Below, piece by piece: positions 8,097-16,268 of a DNA stretch of 64,000 bases; position 1 is the stretch's first letter; each line of letters begins with the position of its first letter. The notes under the pieces were generated by a model, which was given only the letters and a program-made list of their open reading frames with translations, had not been told where the DNA came from and did no database searches. A program made the translations under genes and the position numbers. Source of the DNA: Azophilus sp965200465. GTDB lineage: Bacteria > Pseudomonadota > Gammaproteobacteria > Pseudomonadales > Azotimanducaceae. Where the stretch lies: positions 1,860,001-1,924,000 of the forward strand of contig OZ241358.1 of the NCBI GenBank assembly GCA_965200465.1, in the 5' to 3' direction.

Positions 8097-9503
8097 TCAG
8101 TCGGCAAAGCCGAGCAGGCGGTCCGTCTCCTTGGCGAAGAAGTCTCGGTATCCCGGGGGTGCGTCTAGCAGATTGCCGTCTTTATCAAGGCTCATATTGT
8201 GGATCTTCGCCGCCCTGCCATTGGGTTCAAAGTAGAGAATGGAGACGTCGTCGGGCTTCAACCGGCCTTGCCGCACCGCAATGCGGACGCGGTCAACAAT
8301 GTAGTCGCTGTGCGTCTCGATCAGGAACCGGCTGCCGCGCTTCCTGAACGCCTCCATAAACAGGTTGGCGAGCTGGGCTTGGCCGCGGGGGTGCAAATGC
8401 ACCTCCGGCTGCTGCAGCAGGAATGTCCTCTCGTCGCCGCCGTTCCGCCTCCTGCCCCGGGCCGGCTCCTCCGTCATGATGTCCACCAAGATCGGCAGGC
8501 TTTGGCTGACGCCGTACCCCACATCCATGATGTTGGCGTGCGGCCCGGAGCGCACCTTGACCTGCAACTGAAAAGGGTCGCTCATCTGCTTGCCGTGGCT
8601 TTTCACCTTGATGTCCGAGAACAAGCCGGAGTCGCGCCCAAAAGCGACGAGTTCACTGTGGAGTGAATCCCAATGGCGCTTGTCGGTGCGGTCCAGGCGC
8701 ATCATCAGCATCGGCGTGTGCTCCCCCTCGGGCGAGGCGGTCTCCCGAACGGGATCATAGGTGCGCTTGGGCTTCGAGCGCAGCGGCGCCACGGGTATCA
8801 ACTGGGAGAGGTTCGGCCCGCCAACATGGAATGGCAACCGGATTGCGCGGGCCTGTTTACCACCAACGGAAGACCGTCCGGACCGGCGTGGTTTGGCTAG
8901 GTCGTTCAGATAGTTTCTGACAGGCGCCAATTTTTGCACAACGCTGGACCTTGACTTCCGGTCTCCAGAGATAAGCTCCGGGTAATTCAACGGAATGCCC
9001 ATTTGGCCCAAGGGGACTTCGCCAATCTCCATGTGGTAGCCCGGCATCTCCAAGAGAGTGTTTTCGGCGACTTGTCGAAGTTGCAGGAACGAATCGGCGT
9101 CGAACTGGAACCGGAGCGCGGAAACCACGGGTTGCGAGCCCTGTTCGCTGAATGCGGCGATCAATTCATAGGGCGGCATGCCGCTGTCGGGCTCTTGTAC
9201 ATCAAGCCCCAACTTGAATTCATCAATGCGTCCCTTGGGGCCAAGCCTCGAACGCACGATGTCCCGAAAGGAGCCCATGGTGAAGGGCTCCTCGTTAAAG
9301 TCGGGCGCACGGTCCAGCAGGCCGGCCAAAGGGTCAAAGCTGCGCCCGGAGAATACCCGATGCAGCACGCGGTAGCAGCCCAAGAAGGTGGTCTTGCCGG
9401 TGCTGTTCTCCCCCACCAGCAGGGTAATGGGCCGCAGCCGGCCGCGCTGCTCGCCTTCAAAGCAGCGCACGTCCCGCAGGATGAATTCCCTCGGATGGTC
9501 CAC
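8097..9503 (-). CDS. AAA/ABC-type ATPase (DUF3696/OLD-like)
   Basis: A 468-residue ATPase of the SMC/OLD-like AAA class. Walker A is LLVGENSTGKTT at about 28-39, a Walker B/D-loop region reads LLQQPEVHLHP, and the switch histidine is in LIETHSDYIV. There is no TOPRIM or HNH nuclease domain in the chain, so a nuclease would have to come from the adjacent PIN protein. The GTG at 9503 is chosen because AGGAGG lies eight bases before it; extension to 9689 adds residues without homology. ATPases of this type pair with effector nucleases in Septu-like and retron-associated defence, but this exact pairing was not recognised as a named system. Confidence 0.78.
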   Translation of the reverse strand: MDHPREFILRDVRCFEGEQRGRLRPITLLVGENSTGKTTFLGCYRVLHRVFSGRSFDPLAGLLDRAPDFNEEPFTMGSFRDIVRSRLGPKGRIDEFKLGLDVQEPDSGMPPYELIAAFSEQGSQPVVSALRFQFDADSFLQLRQVAENTLLEMPGYHMEIGEVPLGQMGIPLNYPELISGDRKSRSSVVQKLAPVRNYLNDLAKPRRSGRSSVGGKQARAIRLPFHVGGPNLSQLIPVAPLRSKPKRTYDPVRETASPEGEHTPMLMMRLDRTDKRHWDSLHSELVAFGRDSGLFSDIKVKSHGKQMSDPFQLQVKVRSGPHANIMDVGYGVSQSLPILVDIMTEEPARGRRRNGGDERTFLLQQPEVHLHPRGQAQLANLFMEAFRKRGSRFLIETHSDYIVDRVRIAVRQGRLKPDDVSILYFEPNGRAAKIHNMSLDKDGNLLDAPPGYRDFFAKETDRLLGFAD

Positions 9504-9640
9504 AGCCACAGCCTCCTGGTTTGGAACGCGACCCTTCCGCCAACCGCCCCGGCCTTGGCCATCGGCGCCTGTGGCGAGCTTGGGGCAACGGCGGCAGTCG
9601 ATTCTGATGGGCCATATTAGGCGCAAGCAGGCATGGATAG

Positions 9641-10297
9641 TCAAACCGCTGAGGGGGTTCGGGGTTGATTGCGGACCTCCGCCTCCCAAGCCCCAACCGT
9701 CTTGGCGATTTCCGTCAGCGCCGCCTTGATGCCGGCCACGGAGTCCACTTGGGCGGGGTAGCTCTCCAGCCAGCAGCAGCCCAGCGAGCGGCCTTGGCGG
9801 TCAATCGCCACGGCGTCCTCCGGCAGTTGGGCGAGCAGGGGCAGCAGTTGCGCAGCCAGTTCCTCAGGAGGCGGCGCATCCGCATCGGAGCGCCAACCAG
9901 CCGGGCCGCGCAGCAGCCGCCAGTTGCCGGCCGCGCCAAGCGCAGCGCTGCTTGACGGCGTTTCGGCGGCTTCCTCCGCTTGGGCGTCGCCTAGCGCAGG
10001 GGCGACGTCCGCCGCATTCGCCGGAAGATGGCGCTGCAACTCCAACGCAAGGGGCACGGCATAGCGGACGCTTGGATGCATCGGCTTGCGGATGCGCCCG
10101 CCGGCGGTCACTCGCTCCCCCAGGTCCGCGCCGAGCTTGGGGACAGGCCGCAGCTCCACGCTCAAGCCCAAGCGCCGCGCCTGGGTTCGCAAAGCCGCCA
10201 GCCGACGCTCCCGTTTGCTGGGCAGCAACAGGAAGACGGGGCCGAAGGCCACCGCCAGGACAGCCAAAATTACTAGCCATATCAGAAGGTTATCCAT
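9641..10297 (-). CDS. membrane-anchored hypothetical protein
   Basis: A 218-residue protein with one N-terminal membrane segment (about 4-25) and a basic stretch immediately after, giving a type-II or YajC-like topology with a cytoplasmic body. The middle (about 100-130) is Ala/Glu-rich and probably disordered. The C-terminal third has a compact hydrophobic pattern with a CCW motif. Paralogues of this layout occur in gammaproteobacteria without assigned function. It lies 137 bases downstream of the ATPase start on the same strand. Confidence 0.65.
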   Translation of the reverse strand: MDNLLIWLVILAVLAVAFGPVFLLLPSKRERRLAALRTQARRLGLSVELRPVPKLGADLGERVTAGGRIRKPMHPSVRYAVPLALELQRHLPANAADVAPALGDAQAEEAAETPSSSAALGAAGNWRLLRGPAGWRSDADAPPPEELAAQLLPLLAQLPEDAVAIDRQGRSLGCCWLESYPAQVDSVAGIKAALTEIAKTVGAWEAEVRNQPRTPSAV

Positions 10298-10315
10298 AAT
10301 CAGCGGCCTTGCCGC

Positions 10316-10420
10316 CTAAAGGCCCGCCCCTCCTGCGTTGCCGCTCCACCCCTTACAGCGCCCCTGGACCTCCTCGAACCGCAGCCGCCGCACCTCCCGC
10401 CGCAAGCTGTGCGGACCCAT
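10316..10420 (-). pseudogene. possible ISNCY-like transposase N-terminal remnant
   Basis: A 34-codon open stretch contains LRFEEVQGR, similar to the start of ISNCY-type transposases (a LRFEDVYGRW motif followed by a helix-turn-helix). The expected continuation, a TQE-containing helix, is readable only after a one-base shift, consistent with a decayed fragment. The rest of the 254-base gap between the gamma-glutamyltransferase gene and the membrane protein gene shows nothing else recognisable. The call is weak because the match is short. Confidence 0.3.
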
Positions 10421-10551
10421 GCCGCCACTCCATGCCGCAAAACAGGGCGTGGCGGCGGACCACAACACGACACTTTGTTTGTTCGCAACACAACCCGCCG
10501 TACGGGATCACCGACCTTCCGGACTTTTCCCGTCACCGTCAGCGCCCTGGC

Positions 10552-12120
10552 TCAAAAGCCGGCTGCGAGCCCTTCCTTGCGGTGGTCGGAACCGCCGATG
10601 CAGCCGTCCTTGGTCCTTAGGATGAGCTGGGCGCCGCCGAAGATGCGCTCGCGGTCGTCAAAGCGCACCTTGTGGCCGCGCGCCGCCAGGTCCTTGGCCA
10701 CTTTGCGGCTGAAGCCCCTCTCCAAGCCCAGGCTGAAATCCGCGTAAACGTGCCAGCGGGGAGCGTCGCTGGCGGCTTGCGGATTTTGCCCGTGGTCAAA
10801 GATGCGCCGCACCATCTGCACATGCCCCTGGTGCTGCATGTGGCCGCCCATCACGCCGAAACTTAGGCGGGGCGCTCCCGCCTCGGTGACAAAGCCGGGA
10901 ATGATGGTGTGGAACGGCCGCTTGCCGGGGCCGACTCGGTTGGGGTGGCCGGGCGTCAGCACGAAGCCGGCGCCGCGGTTCTGCATGGCGATGCCGGTGC
11001 CGGGAACGACGATGCCGGAACCGAAGCCGAAGTAGTTGGACTGAATCATGGACACCATCATGCCGGAGGCGTCGGCGGCGGTCAGATAGACCGTGTCCCG
11101 GCTGGTCGGCAACGCGGCTGGGGGAAGGGCGGCGGCTCGGTCGCCGATGCCGGCCGCCGCCCGCGCCAAGGACCGCTCGTCGAGCAGTTCCGCCGCGGTT
11201 CTACGCATGGCGGCTGGGTCCGCGATCTGCTCAAAGGCCGCCCGGATGGCGATCTTCATGGCTTCCACTTCCAGATGGACGGCTGCGGTCGAATCCAAGG
11301 CTCCAACCTCCCGATGCCGCAGGATGCCCAAGGCGATCAAGGCGGCCAAGCCCTGTCCGTTCGGCGGCGCCTCATGCGCGGTGACTTGCCGGTAGTCTTG
11401 GCTCAAGGGATCGACCCATTCGGCCTGATGGCCTGCAAGGTCGGCTTGGGTCAAGGCGCCGCCGGCCTTGGCGGCGGCCTCGGAGATCTTTGCGGCCAAT
11501 GCGCCGCGGTAGAAGGACTCGCCCCTGGTGTCCGCTATTTCGCTCAACGTTTTGGCCAGTTCAGGGCGGCGGAACCGCTCACCGGGATTCGGGGCCGGCA
11601 GAAAGTGGGCGGCGAAGTCCGGGAATTGACCGTAGTGGCGCTCCGCAAGCCGCCAATGGCGGGCGGTCTTCGGCCCCACTTGGAAGCCGTTGTCGGCATA
11701 GTCGATGGCGGCCTTGAAGAGGCTGGCGAAGGGCCGGCGGCCAAACCTTTCCGACAGCGCCGCCCAAGCGCTGACGGCGCCGGGCACGGTGACCGAGTCC
11801 CAGCCGGTGAGGGGCATGGCCTTGGCTCCGGCGAAGCGCTCCGGGGTCCAAGCGGCGGGGGAGCGCCCGGAGGCGTTCAGCCCGACAAGCCGGGCACCGT
11901 CCCAGAGCAAGGCGAAGGCGTCGCTGCCGACGCCGTTGTTGTTGGGCTCCACCACGGTGAGCGCAATGGCGGCGGCCAAGGCGGCATCCACTGCGTTGCC
12001 GCCATCCCGCAGAGCGTTCAACCCAGCCTGCACCGCTAGGGGCTGCGAGGTGGCCACCAAGTTGGCGGCGCAGACCGGCGAGCGGGCGGAAGGATAGGGC
12101 TGCTCGAAACTGACCACCAA
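10552..12120 (-). CDS. ggt: gamma-glutamyltransferase family protein
   Basis: Ntn-hydrolase of the gamma-glutamyltranspeptidase family, about 520 residues as a pro-enzyme. It would self-cleave before the nucleophilic threonine in SRDTVYLT, giving large and small subunits. The small-subunit motifs NYFGFGSG and GMGGH-like VMGGHMQHQG are present. No signal peptide is visible, so unlike E. coli Ggt it may act in the cytoplasm on glutathione or another gamma-glutamyl or acyl compound. The start is TTG 12120 or GTG 12117; both have poor ribosome sites. Confidence 0.9.
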   Translation of the reverse strand: MVVSFEQPYPSARSPVCAANLVATSQPLAVQAGLNALRDGGNAVDAALAAAIALTVVEPNNNGVGSDAFALLWDGARLVGLNASGRSPAAWTPERFAGAKAMPLTGWDSVTVPGAVSAWAALSERFGRRPFASLFKAAIDYADNGFQVGPKTARHWRLAERHYGQFPDFAAHFLPAPNPGERFRRPELAKTLSEIADTRGESFYRGALAAKISEAAAKAGGALTQADLAGHQAEWVDPLSQDYRQVTAHEAPPNGQGLAALIALGILRHREVGALDSTAAVHLEVEAMKIAIRAAFEQIADPAAMRRTAAELLDERSLARAAAGIGDRAAALPPAALPTSRDTVYLTAADASGMMVSMIQSNYFGFGSGIVVPGTGIAMQNRGAGFVLTPGHPNRVGPGKRPFHTIIPGFVTEAGAPRLSFGVMGGHMQHQGHVQMVRRIFDHGQNPQAASDAPRWHVYADFSLGLERGFSRKVAKDLAARGHKVRFDDRERIFGGAQLILRTKDGCIGGSDHRKEGLAAGF

Positions 12121-12218
12121 GGCATCTTAGCAAAGCCGCCGCGTCAAATGTGCAGCTTATTGATTTCAATAGCTTTTTTCCGAAAGCCGCAGTTTCTTGG
12201 CTACGGTTTTGGTTGCAT

Positions 12219-12236
12219 GGCGGGAAACTTCCCGCC
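12219..12236 (-). terminator. hairpin after ung
   Basis: A perfect 8-base stem (GGCGGGAA / TTCCCGCC) with a two-base loop lies 41 bases past the ung stop on the minus strand. It lacks a following U run, so it may be a Rho-dependent or 3'-protecting structure rather than a classical terminator. The 156-base gap otherwise holds nothing clear. Confidence 0.4.
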
Positions 12237-12276
12237 GCGGTGTTGTCAACCCGCCCGCTAGTGGCGGCGCCTGAAT

Positions 12277-12987
12277 TCAGCCCAGGTCGAACCAATCGAT
12301 GGGCGTTGCGCCTCGGCTCTGCAAGTAGGCGTTGGCGGCGGAGAAGTGCTTGCAGCCGAAGAAGCCCCGGTGGGCGGAAAGGGGCGAGGGATGCGGGGCG
12401 GTCAGGACGCAGTGGCGGCTGCGCTCCACGATGGCGCCCTTCTTCTGCGCGTAGCTGCCCCAGAGCATGAAGACCAACCCTTCGCGCTCGCGGTTGAGCA
12501 CCTGCACGATCTCGTCGGTGAAGGTCTCCCAGCCCTGGCCTTGGTGGGAGCCGGCCCGGCCCCGCTCCACAGTCAGCACCGCGTTCAGCAGCAGCACACC
12601 CTGCTTGGCCCAAGCTTCCAGGCAGCCGCGGTCGTCGTATAGTTGACGTTCGGGGGCGCCGAGATCGTCGTTGATTTCACGAAAGATGTTGACCAAGGAC
12701 GGCGGCAAGTCCACGCCGGGGCGCACGGAGAAGCACAGACCGTGGGCTTGGCCGGGGCCGTGGTAGGGGTCCTGGCCGATGATGACCACCTTGACGTCCG
12801 GCAGCGGCGTCAGGTCGAGGGCGGCGAAGATGCGCTCCCCCTGCGGATAGATCACCTTCTTCGCCTGCTTCTCCTGCTGCAGGAATGCGCGCAGCCGCTG
12901 CATGTAGCCCTTCTCGAACTCGCCGAGCAGGGCGGCCTTCCAGGACGCCTCCAGGCGCACGCGCTCGGCGGCGCTTGCCGCGCTCAT
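12277..12987 (-). CDS. ung: uracil-DNA glycosylase, family 1
   Basis: Removes uracil from DNA at the start of base-excision repair. All family-1 elements are intact in 236 residues: the water-activating GQDPYH motif (D73), the uracil-binding LLLNAVLTV asparagine, and HPSPLSAHRG, whose histidine and leucine insert into DNA. The ATG at 12987 overlaps the lysS stop as ATGA, implying translational coupling. This is the housekeeping Ung; a second, divergent copy is at 41914-42672. Confidence 0.96.
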   Translation of the reverse strand: MSAASAAERVRLEASWKAALLGEFEKGYMQRLRAFLQQEKQAKKVIYPQGERIFAALDLTPLPDVKVVIIGQDPYHGPGQAHGLCFSVRPGVDLPPSLVNIFREINDDLGAPERQLYDDRGCLEAWAKQGVLLLNAVLTVERGRAGSHQGQGWETFTDEIVQVLNREREGLVFMLWGSYAQKKGAIVERSRHCVLTAPHPSPLSAHRGFFGCKHFSAANAYLQSRGATPIDWFDLG

Positions 12988-14489
12988 TCGGGCACCTCCG
13001 GTTGCGCCGACAAGGGGCGCAGCAGCGGAAACAGCAGCACGTCGCGGATGGACGGCGAATCCGTCAGCAGCATCACCAAGCGGTCCACGCCGATGCCCTC
13101 CCCGGCGGTGGGCGGCAGGCCGTGCTCCAAGGCGGTGATGTAGTCTTGGTCGAAGTGCATGGCTTCGGCGTCCCCGGCCTGCTTGCGCTCCGCTTGGCGG
13201 CGGAAGCGGTCGGCTTGGTCCTCCGGGTCGTTCAGTTCGCTGAAGCCGTTGGCGACCTCCCGCCCGCAAACGAACAGTTCAAAGCGGTCGGCGACGAAGG
13301 GGTTGGCGTCATTGCGCCGGGACAGGGGCGAGACCTCCGCCGGATGCTCGGTGATGAAGGTGGGGGCGGACAGCCGGCGTTCCACCGCCGCCTCAAAGAC
13401 CTCCATTTGCAGCTTGCCCAAGCCCCAAGCGTCCTCCACCGCAGCGCCGCGCTTGCGCAGCAGCCCCCGCAGGCGGTCTTCGTCCTCCGCCTCCCTCTCG
13501 GTCAGGGCGGCGTAGTGCGCCAAGGACTCCGCCAAGGTCATGCGCTCAAAGCCGCCCTTGCGGAAGGCGAGCCTTGCGCCTTGGTAGGAAAAGCCTTGGT
13601 CGCCGAACAGCTCCCGGTCCAATTTTTCCAGCAGCTCCTCGGTCAGTTCCATCAGGTCCCGATAGTCGCGGTAGGCCCAATAGAACTCCAGCATGGTGAA
13701 TTCGGGGTTGTGCTTGGTGGAGAGCCCTTCGTTGCGGAAGTTGCGGTTGATCTCGAACACCCGCTCGAAGCCGCCGATGGTCAGGCGTTTCAGGAAAAGC
13801 TCCGGCGCCACCCGCAGGTAGAGGGGCAAGTCCAAGGCGTTGTGGTGGGTGACGAAGGGTTCCGCGTTGGCGCCGCCGGGGATGAGGTGCATCATGGGCG
13901 TCTCCACCTCCAGAAAGTCCCGCTCCAGGAAGAACCCCCGCAATTCCTGCACGATGCGGGAGCGCAGGGCGAAGGTGGCGCGGGCCTGCTCGTTCATGAT
14001 GCAGTCCAAGTAGCGCTGGCGGTAGCGGGTTTCGGTGTCCGCCAAGCCGTGGAACTTCTCCGGCAGGGGGCGCAGGCACTTGCTCAGCAGCACCACCTCG
14101 GCGGCGCGCACGGTCAGTTCGCCTTGGTTGGTGCGCATCAGCCGGCCGCGCACGCCGGCGATGTCGCCAATGTCCCATAGGTCCCTGAACCCTTGATAGG
14201 CGTCTGCGCCCAAGTCAGTTTGGGTGAAGTAGCACTGAATGCGCCCGGCACCGTCCTGCAGGCTGATGAAGCTGGCCTTGCCCAACACCCGGCGCAGCAT
14301 CACCCGCCCCGCCACGGCCACATCCTTGGGCTGCGCGGCAAGCGCCTCCTTGTCCCAATCCTTATAACGGGCGTGCAGGTTCCGGGAGTCGGCGTCCGGG
14401 CGGAAGTCGTTGGCGAAGGCGCCGCCGCCCGCCCGCCAGCGGGCGCTGCGCCGCCGCCGCGTCCGCAGGCTGTCCCGCTCTTCGCCCAT
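12984..14489 (-). CDS. lysS: lysyl-tRNA synthetase, class II
   Basis: Charges tRNA-Lys. The 501-residue chain has the N-terminal OB-fold anticodon-binding domain (about 55-145) and the class-II catalytic core with motif 2 (FRNEGLSTKHNPEFT) and motif 3 near the C-terminus (GIGVDRLVML). ATG 14489 is chosen; TTG 14498 is an alternative. It lies 12 bases downstream of the prfB stop and overlaps ung, giving the operon prfB-lysS-ung; prfB-lysS is the gammaproteobacterial order. The first 25 residues are unusually Arg-rich. Confidence 0.97.
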   Translation of the reverse strand: MGEERDSLRTRRRRSARWRAGGGAFANDFRPDADSRNLHARYKDWDKEALAAQPKDVAVAGRVMLRRVLGKASFISLQDGAGRIQCYFTQTDLGADAYQGFRDLWDIGDIAGVRGRLMRTNQGELTVRAAEVVLLSKCLRPLPEKFHGLADTETRYRQRYLDCIMNEQARATFALRSRIVQELRGFFLERDFLEVETPMMHLIPGGANAEPFVTHHNALDLPLYLRVAPELFLKRLTIGGFERVFEINRNFRNEGLSTKHNPEFTMLEFYWAYRDYRDLMELTEELLEKLDRELFGDQGFSYQGARLAFRKGGFERMTLAESLAHYAALTEREAEDEDRLRGLLRKRGAAVEDAWGLGKLQMEVFEAAVERRLSAPTFITEHPAEVSPLSRRNDANPFVADRFELFVCGREVANGFSELNDPEDQADRFRRQAERKQAGDAEAMHFDQDYITALEHGLPPTAGEGIGVDRLVMLLTDSPSIRDVLLFPLLRPLSAQPEVPE

Positions 14490-14501
14490 CGCCGCCAAGC
14501 C

Positions 14502-15600
14502 CTACAGCCCAGCCTTGAGGCTGGCCTCCATAAAGGCGTTCAGGTCGCCGTCCAGCACGGCGTTGGGGTCGCTGCGCTCCACCAGGGTGCGCAAGTCCTT
14601 GACCCGGGATTGGTCGAGCACATAGGAGCGAATCTGGCTGCCCCAGCCTATGTCCGCCTTGGCGTCCTCAATGGCCTGTTGCTCCGCCCGGCGCTCCAGC
14701 ATCCGCAGTTCATAGAGCTTGGCCCGCAACTGCTTGAACGCCCGGTCCTTGTTCTGGTGCTGGGAACGCTCACTCTGGCACTGCACCACGGTGTTGGTGG
14801 GCAAATGGGTGAGGCGCACGGCGGAGTCCGTGCGGTTGACGTGCTGGCCGCCGGCGCCGCTGGCGCGGTAGGTGTCCACCCGCACCTCCGCGGGATTGAC
14901 GTCCACCACGATGTGGTCGTCGATCTCCGGGGAGACGAACACCGAGGCGAAGGAGGTGTGGCGGCGGTTGCCGGAATCAAACGGGGATTTGCGCACCAAG
15001 CGGTGAACGCCGGTCTCCGTGCGCAGCCAGCCGAAGGCGTAGGCGCCGTTGAACTGCACCGTCGCGCTCTTTATTCCGGCCACTTCACCAGCGGAAAGCT
15101 CCACGATGTGCGCCTTGAAATGCTGTTTTTCAGCCCAGCGCAGGTACATGCGCAGCAGCATTTCCGCCCAATCCTGGGCCTCGGTGCCGCCGGAGCCGGA
15201 CTGGATGTCCACAAAGGCGCCATGAGCGTCCATCTCCCCCTGAAACATGCGCCGGAACTCCAACTGGCCGAGGCGCTCGTCAAAGCCGTCCAATTCCTGA
15301 TCGACCTCCGCCAAGGCGCCGCGGTCGCCCTCCGCGGCGGCCAGTTCGGCCAGTTCAGCGAACTCCTGCAGGCCGTCGCCCAGGTCGGTCAGCACCGTTA
15401 CGGTTTCGGCGAGGTTGGCCCGCTCCTGGGCTAGCGCCTGGGCCTTCTCCTGATCTTCCCAAACCGACGGAACGGCAAGTTCCCGCTCGACCTCCTCAAG
15501 CCGCTCCCGGCGTTTGTTGAAGTCAAAGATACCCCCGAAGCGCCGCGGCGCGGTCGCTCAGCTGCTTGACCCGTTCTCTGATGGAGGTGATTTCAGGCAT
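14502..15600 (-). CDS. prfB: peptide chain release factor 2, with programmed +1 frameshift
   Basis: RF2 ends translation at UGA and UAA. Translation starts at ATG 15600, reads 25 codons to CTT, meets an in-frame TGA (15525-15523), and must shift +1 to continue to 14502, giving 365 residues, exactly the E. coli length. The GGQ peptidyl-hydrolysis motif (SGAGGQHVNRT) and the SPF stop-recognition tripeptide are present. The frameshift is autoregulatory in known bacteria: low RF2 favours the shift. A caller that ignores it would truncate the gene at about 15395. Confidence 0.97.
15522..15536 (-). promoter_or_regulatory. prfB programmed frameshift site
   Basis: The minus strand reads GGGGGTATCTTTGAC, with CTT in the P site and TGA followed by C in the A site. 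The G-rich stretch just upstream acts as the internal Shine-Dalgarno element. It matches the E. coli site except that the first codon is CGG rather than AGG. Confidence 0.95.
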
Positions 15601-16093
15601 GGGATTCCCGCCAAGGTGAAACATCAGGAAGGGAAGCAGTATAACGCCAGTTCACTCCCCTAGGAACAACCTGATCTCGTTCAGTCAGAGTCTTCTCAAA
15701 GTCGTGCGCACGCTTTAATGGTGGGATGAACATCCAAAATGAACCGGGAAAATTCACGGATGGTGGGAACATCCGCATTCCAAAGGCGTAATAAGGAACG
15801 CCTAGGTGGGAGAAATGCAAGCCCCCGGCGGACTTTGGAATAGCCCTGTCTCGTTCAGCACATTTTTGGGACCGGGTCTGACCTTCCTTCGGCAGGGATT
15901 GAAGGCACTCCATTGCGAAAAGGAAGATTCCCGCCGTAGCGCGAACGCGAAAAGCCATGCCGATTGTTCCTAGACGTACTACGAAACGTTCGGGTCGTAT
16001 GAAGTTGACCACGGCAGAGACCCTTCGTTGAAAAAATGCTACTAGAATGCCTTACACCCCCGCCGTTAGTCACAGCTTCAGTTTGCCTGAACC

Positions 16094-16121
16094 GCGCCCG
16101 CCAAGCCAGCTTGGCGGGCGC
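16094..16121. terminator. 12-bp stem hairpin, terminator-like
   Basis: The arms GCGCCCGCCAAG and CTTGGCGGGCGC (16094-16105 and 16110-16121) pair perfectly around a CCAG loop. On the plus strand the stem is followed by CTTTCC, a weak pyrimidine tract. It sits about 150 bases past the recJ stop, which is read from the other strand, so it may end recJ-direction transcripts or belong to a repeat element. Confidence 0.5.
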
Positions 16122-16179
16122 CTTTCCGTCAGCTTCCCGTCAGAGGAAGCCAGTGCCATAAGTAAGTGAGTCTAGACAG

Positions 16180-16235
16180 AGACAAGCTCATTGCAGAAAG
16201 ATCAATGAGTTGCGAATAACTACAAAATCGCCCTG
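16180..16235 (+). repeat. 56-base dispersed repeat, copy A
   Basis: This segment matches 44455-44510 at 49 of 56 positions, in the same orientation. The core TGAGTTGCGAATAACTA and the downstream AAAATCGCCCTG are shared. No plus-strand gene follows it here, which argues against a simple promoter for this copy; a MITE or IS end is possible. Confidence 0.7.
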
Positions 16236-16268
16236 ACGGTTTCAGCGCCCCGGCGAATGCACGGGCGT

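Larger units (their letters stand above)
15601..16268. other. gene-free region with short repeats
   Basis: No credible gene was found in 668 bases between prfB and recJ. A minus-strand open frame here has no recognisable features. The region holds an imperfect pair of about 22 bases (TCTCGTTCAG cores near 15675 and 15850), a 17-base motif at 15983-15999 that recurs exactly at 20603-20619, a strong hairpin (16094-16121) and one copy of a 56-base dispersed repeat (16180-16235). The base composition is less G/C-rich than the neighbouring genes. This looks like accumulated mobile-element debris. Confidence 0.6.

Noticed and set aside
15593..16012. 139-codon minus-strand open frame upstream of prfB
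   Set aside because: It overlaps the prfB start, has no recognisable motif or good ribosome site, and runs through repeat debris; treated as non-coding.
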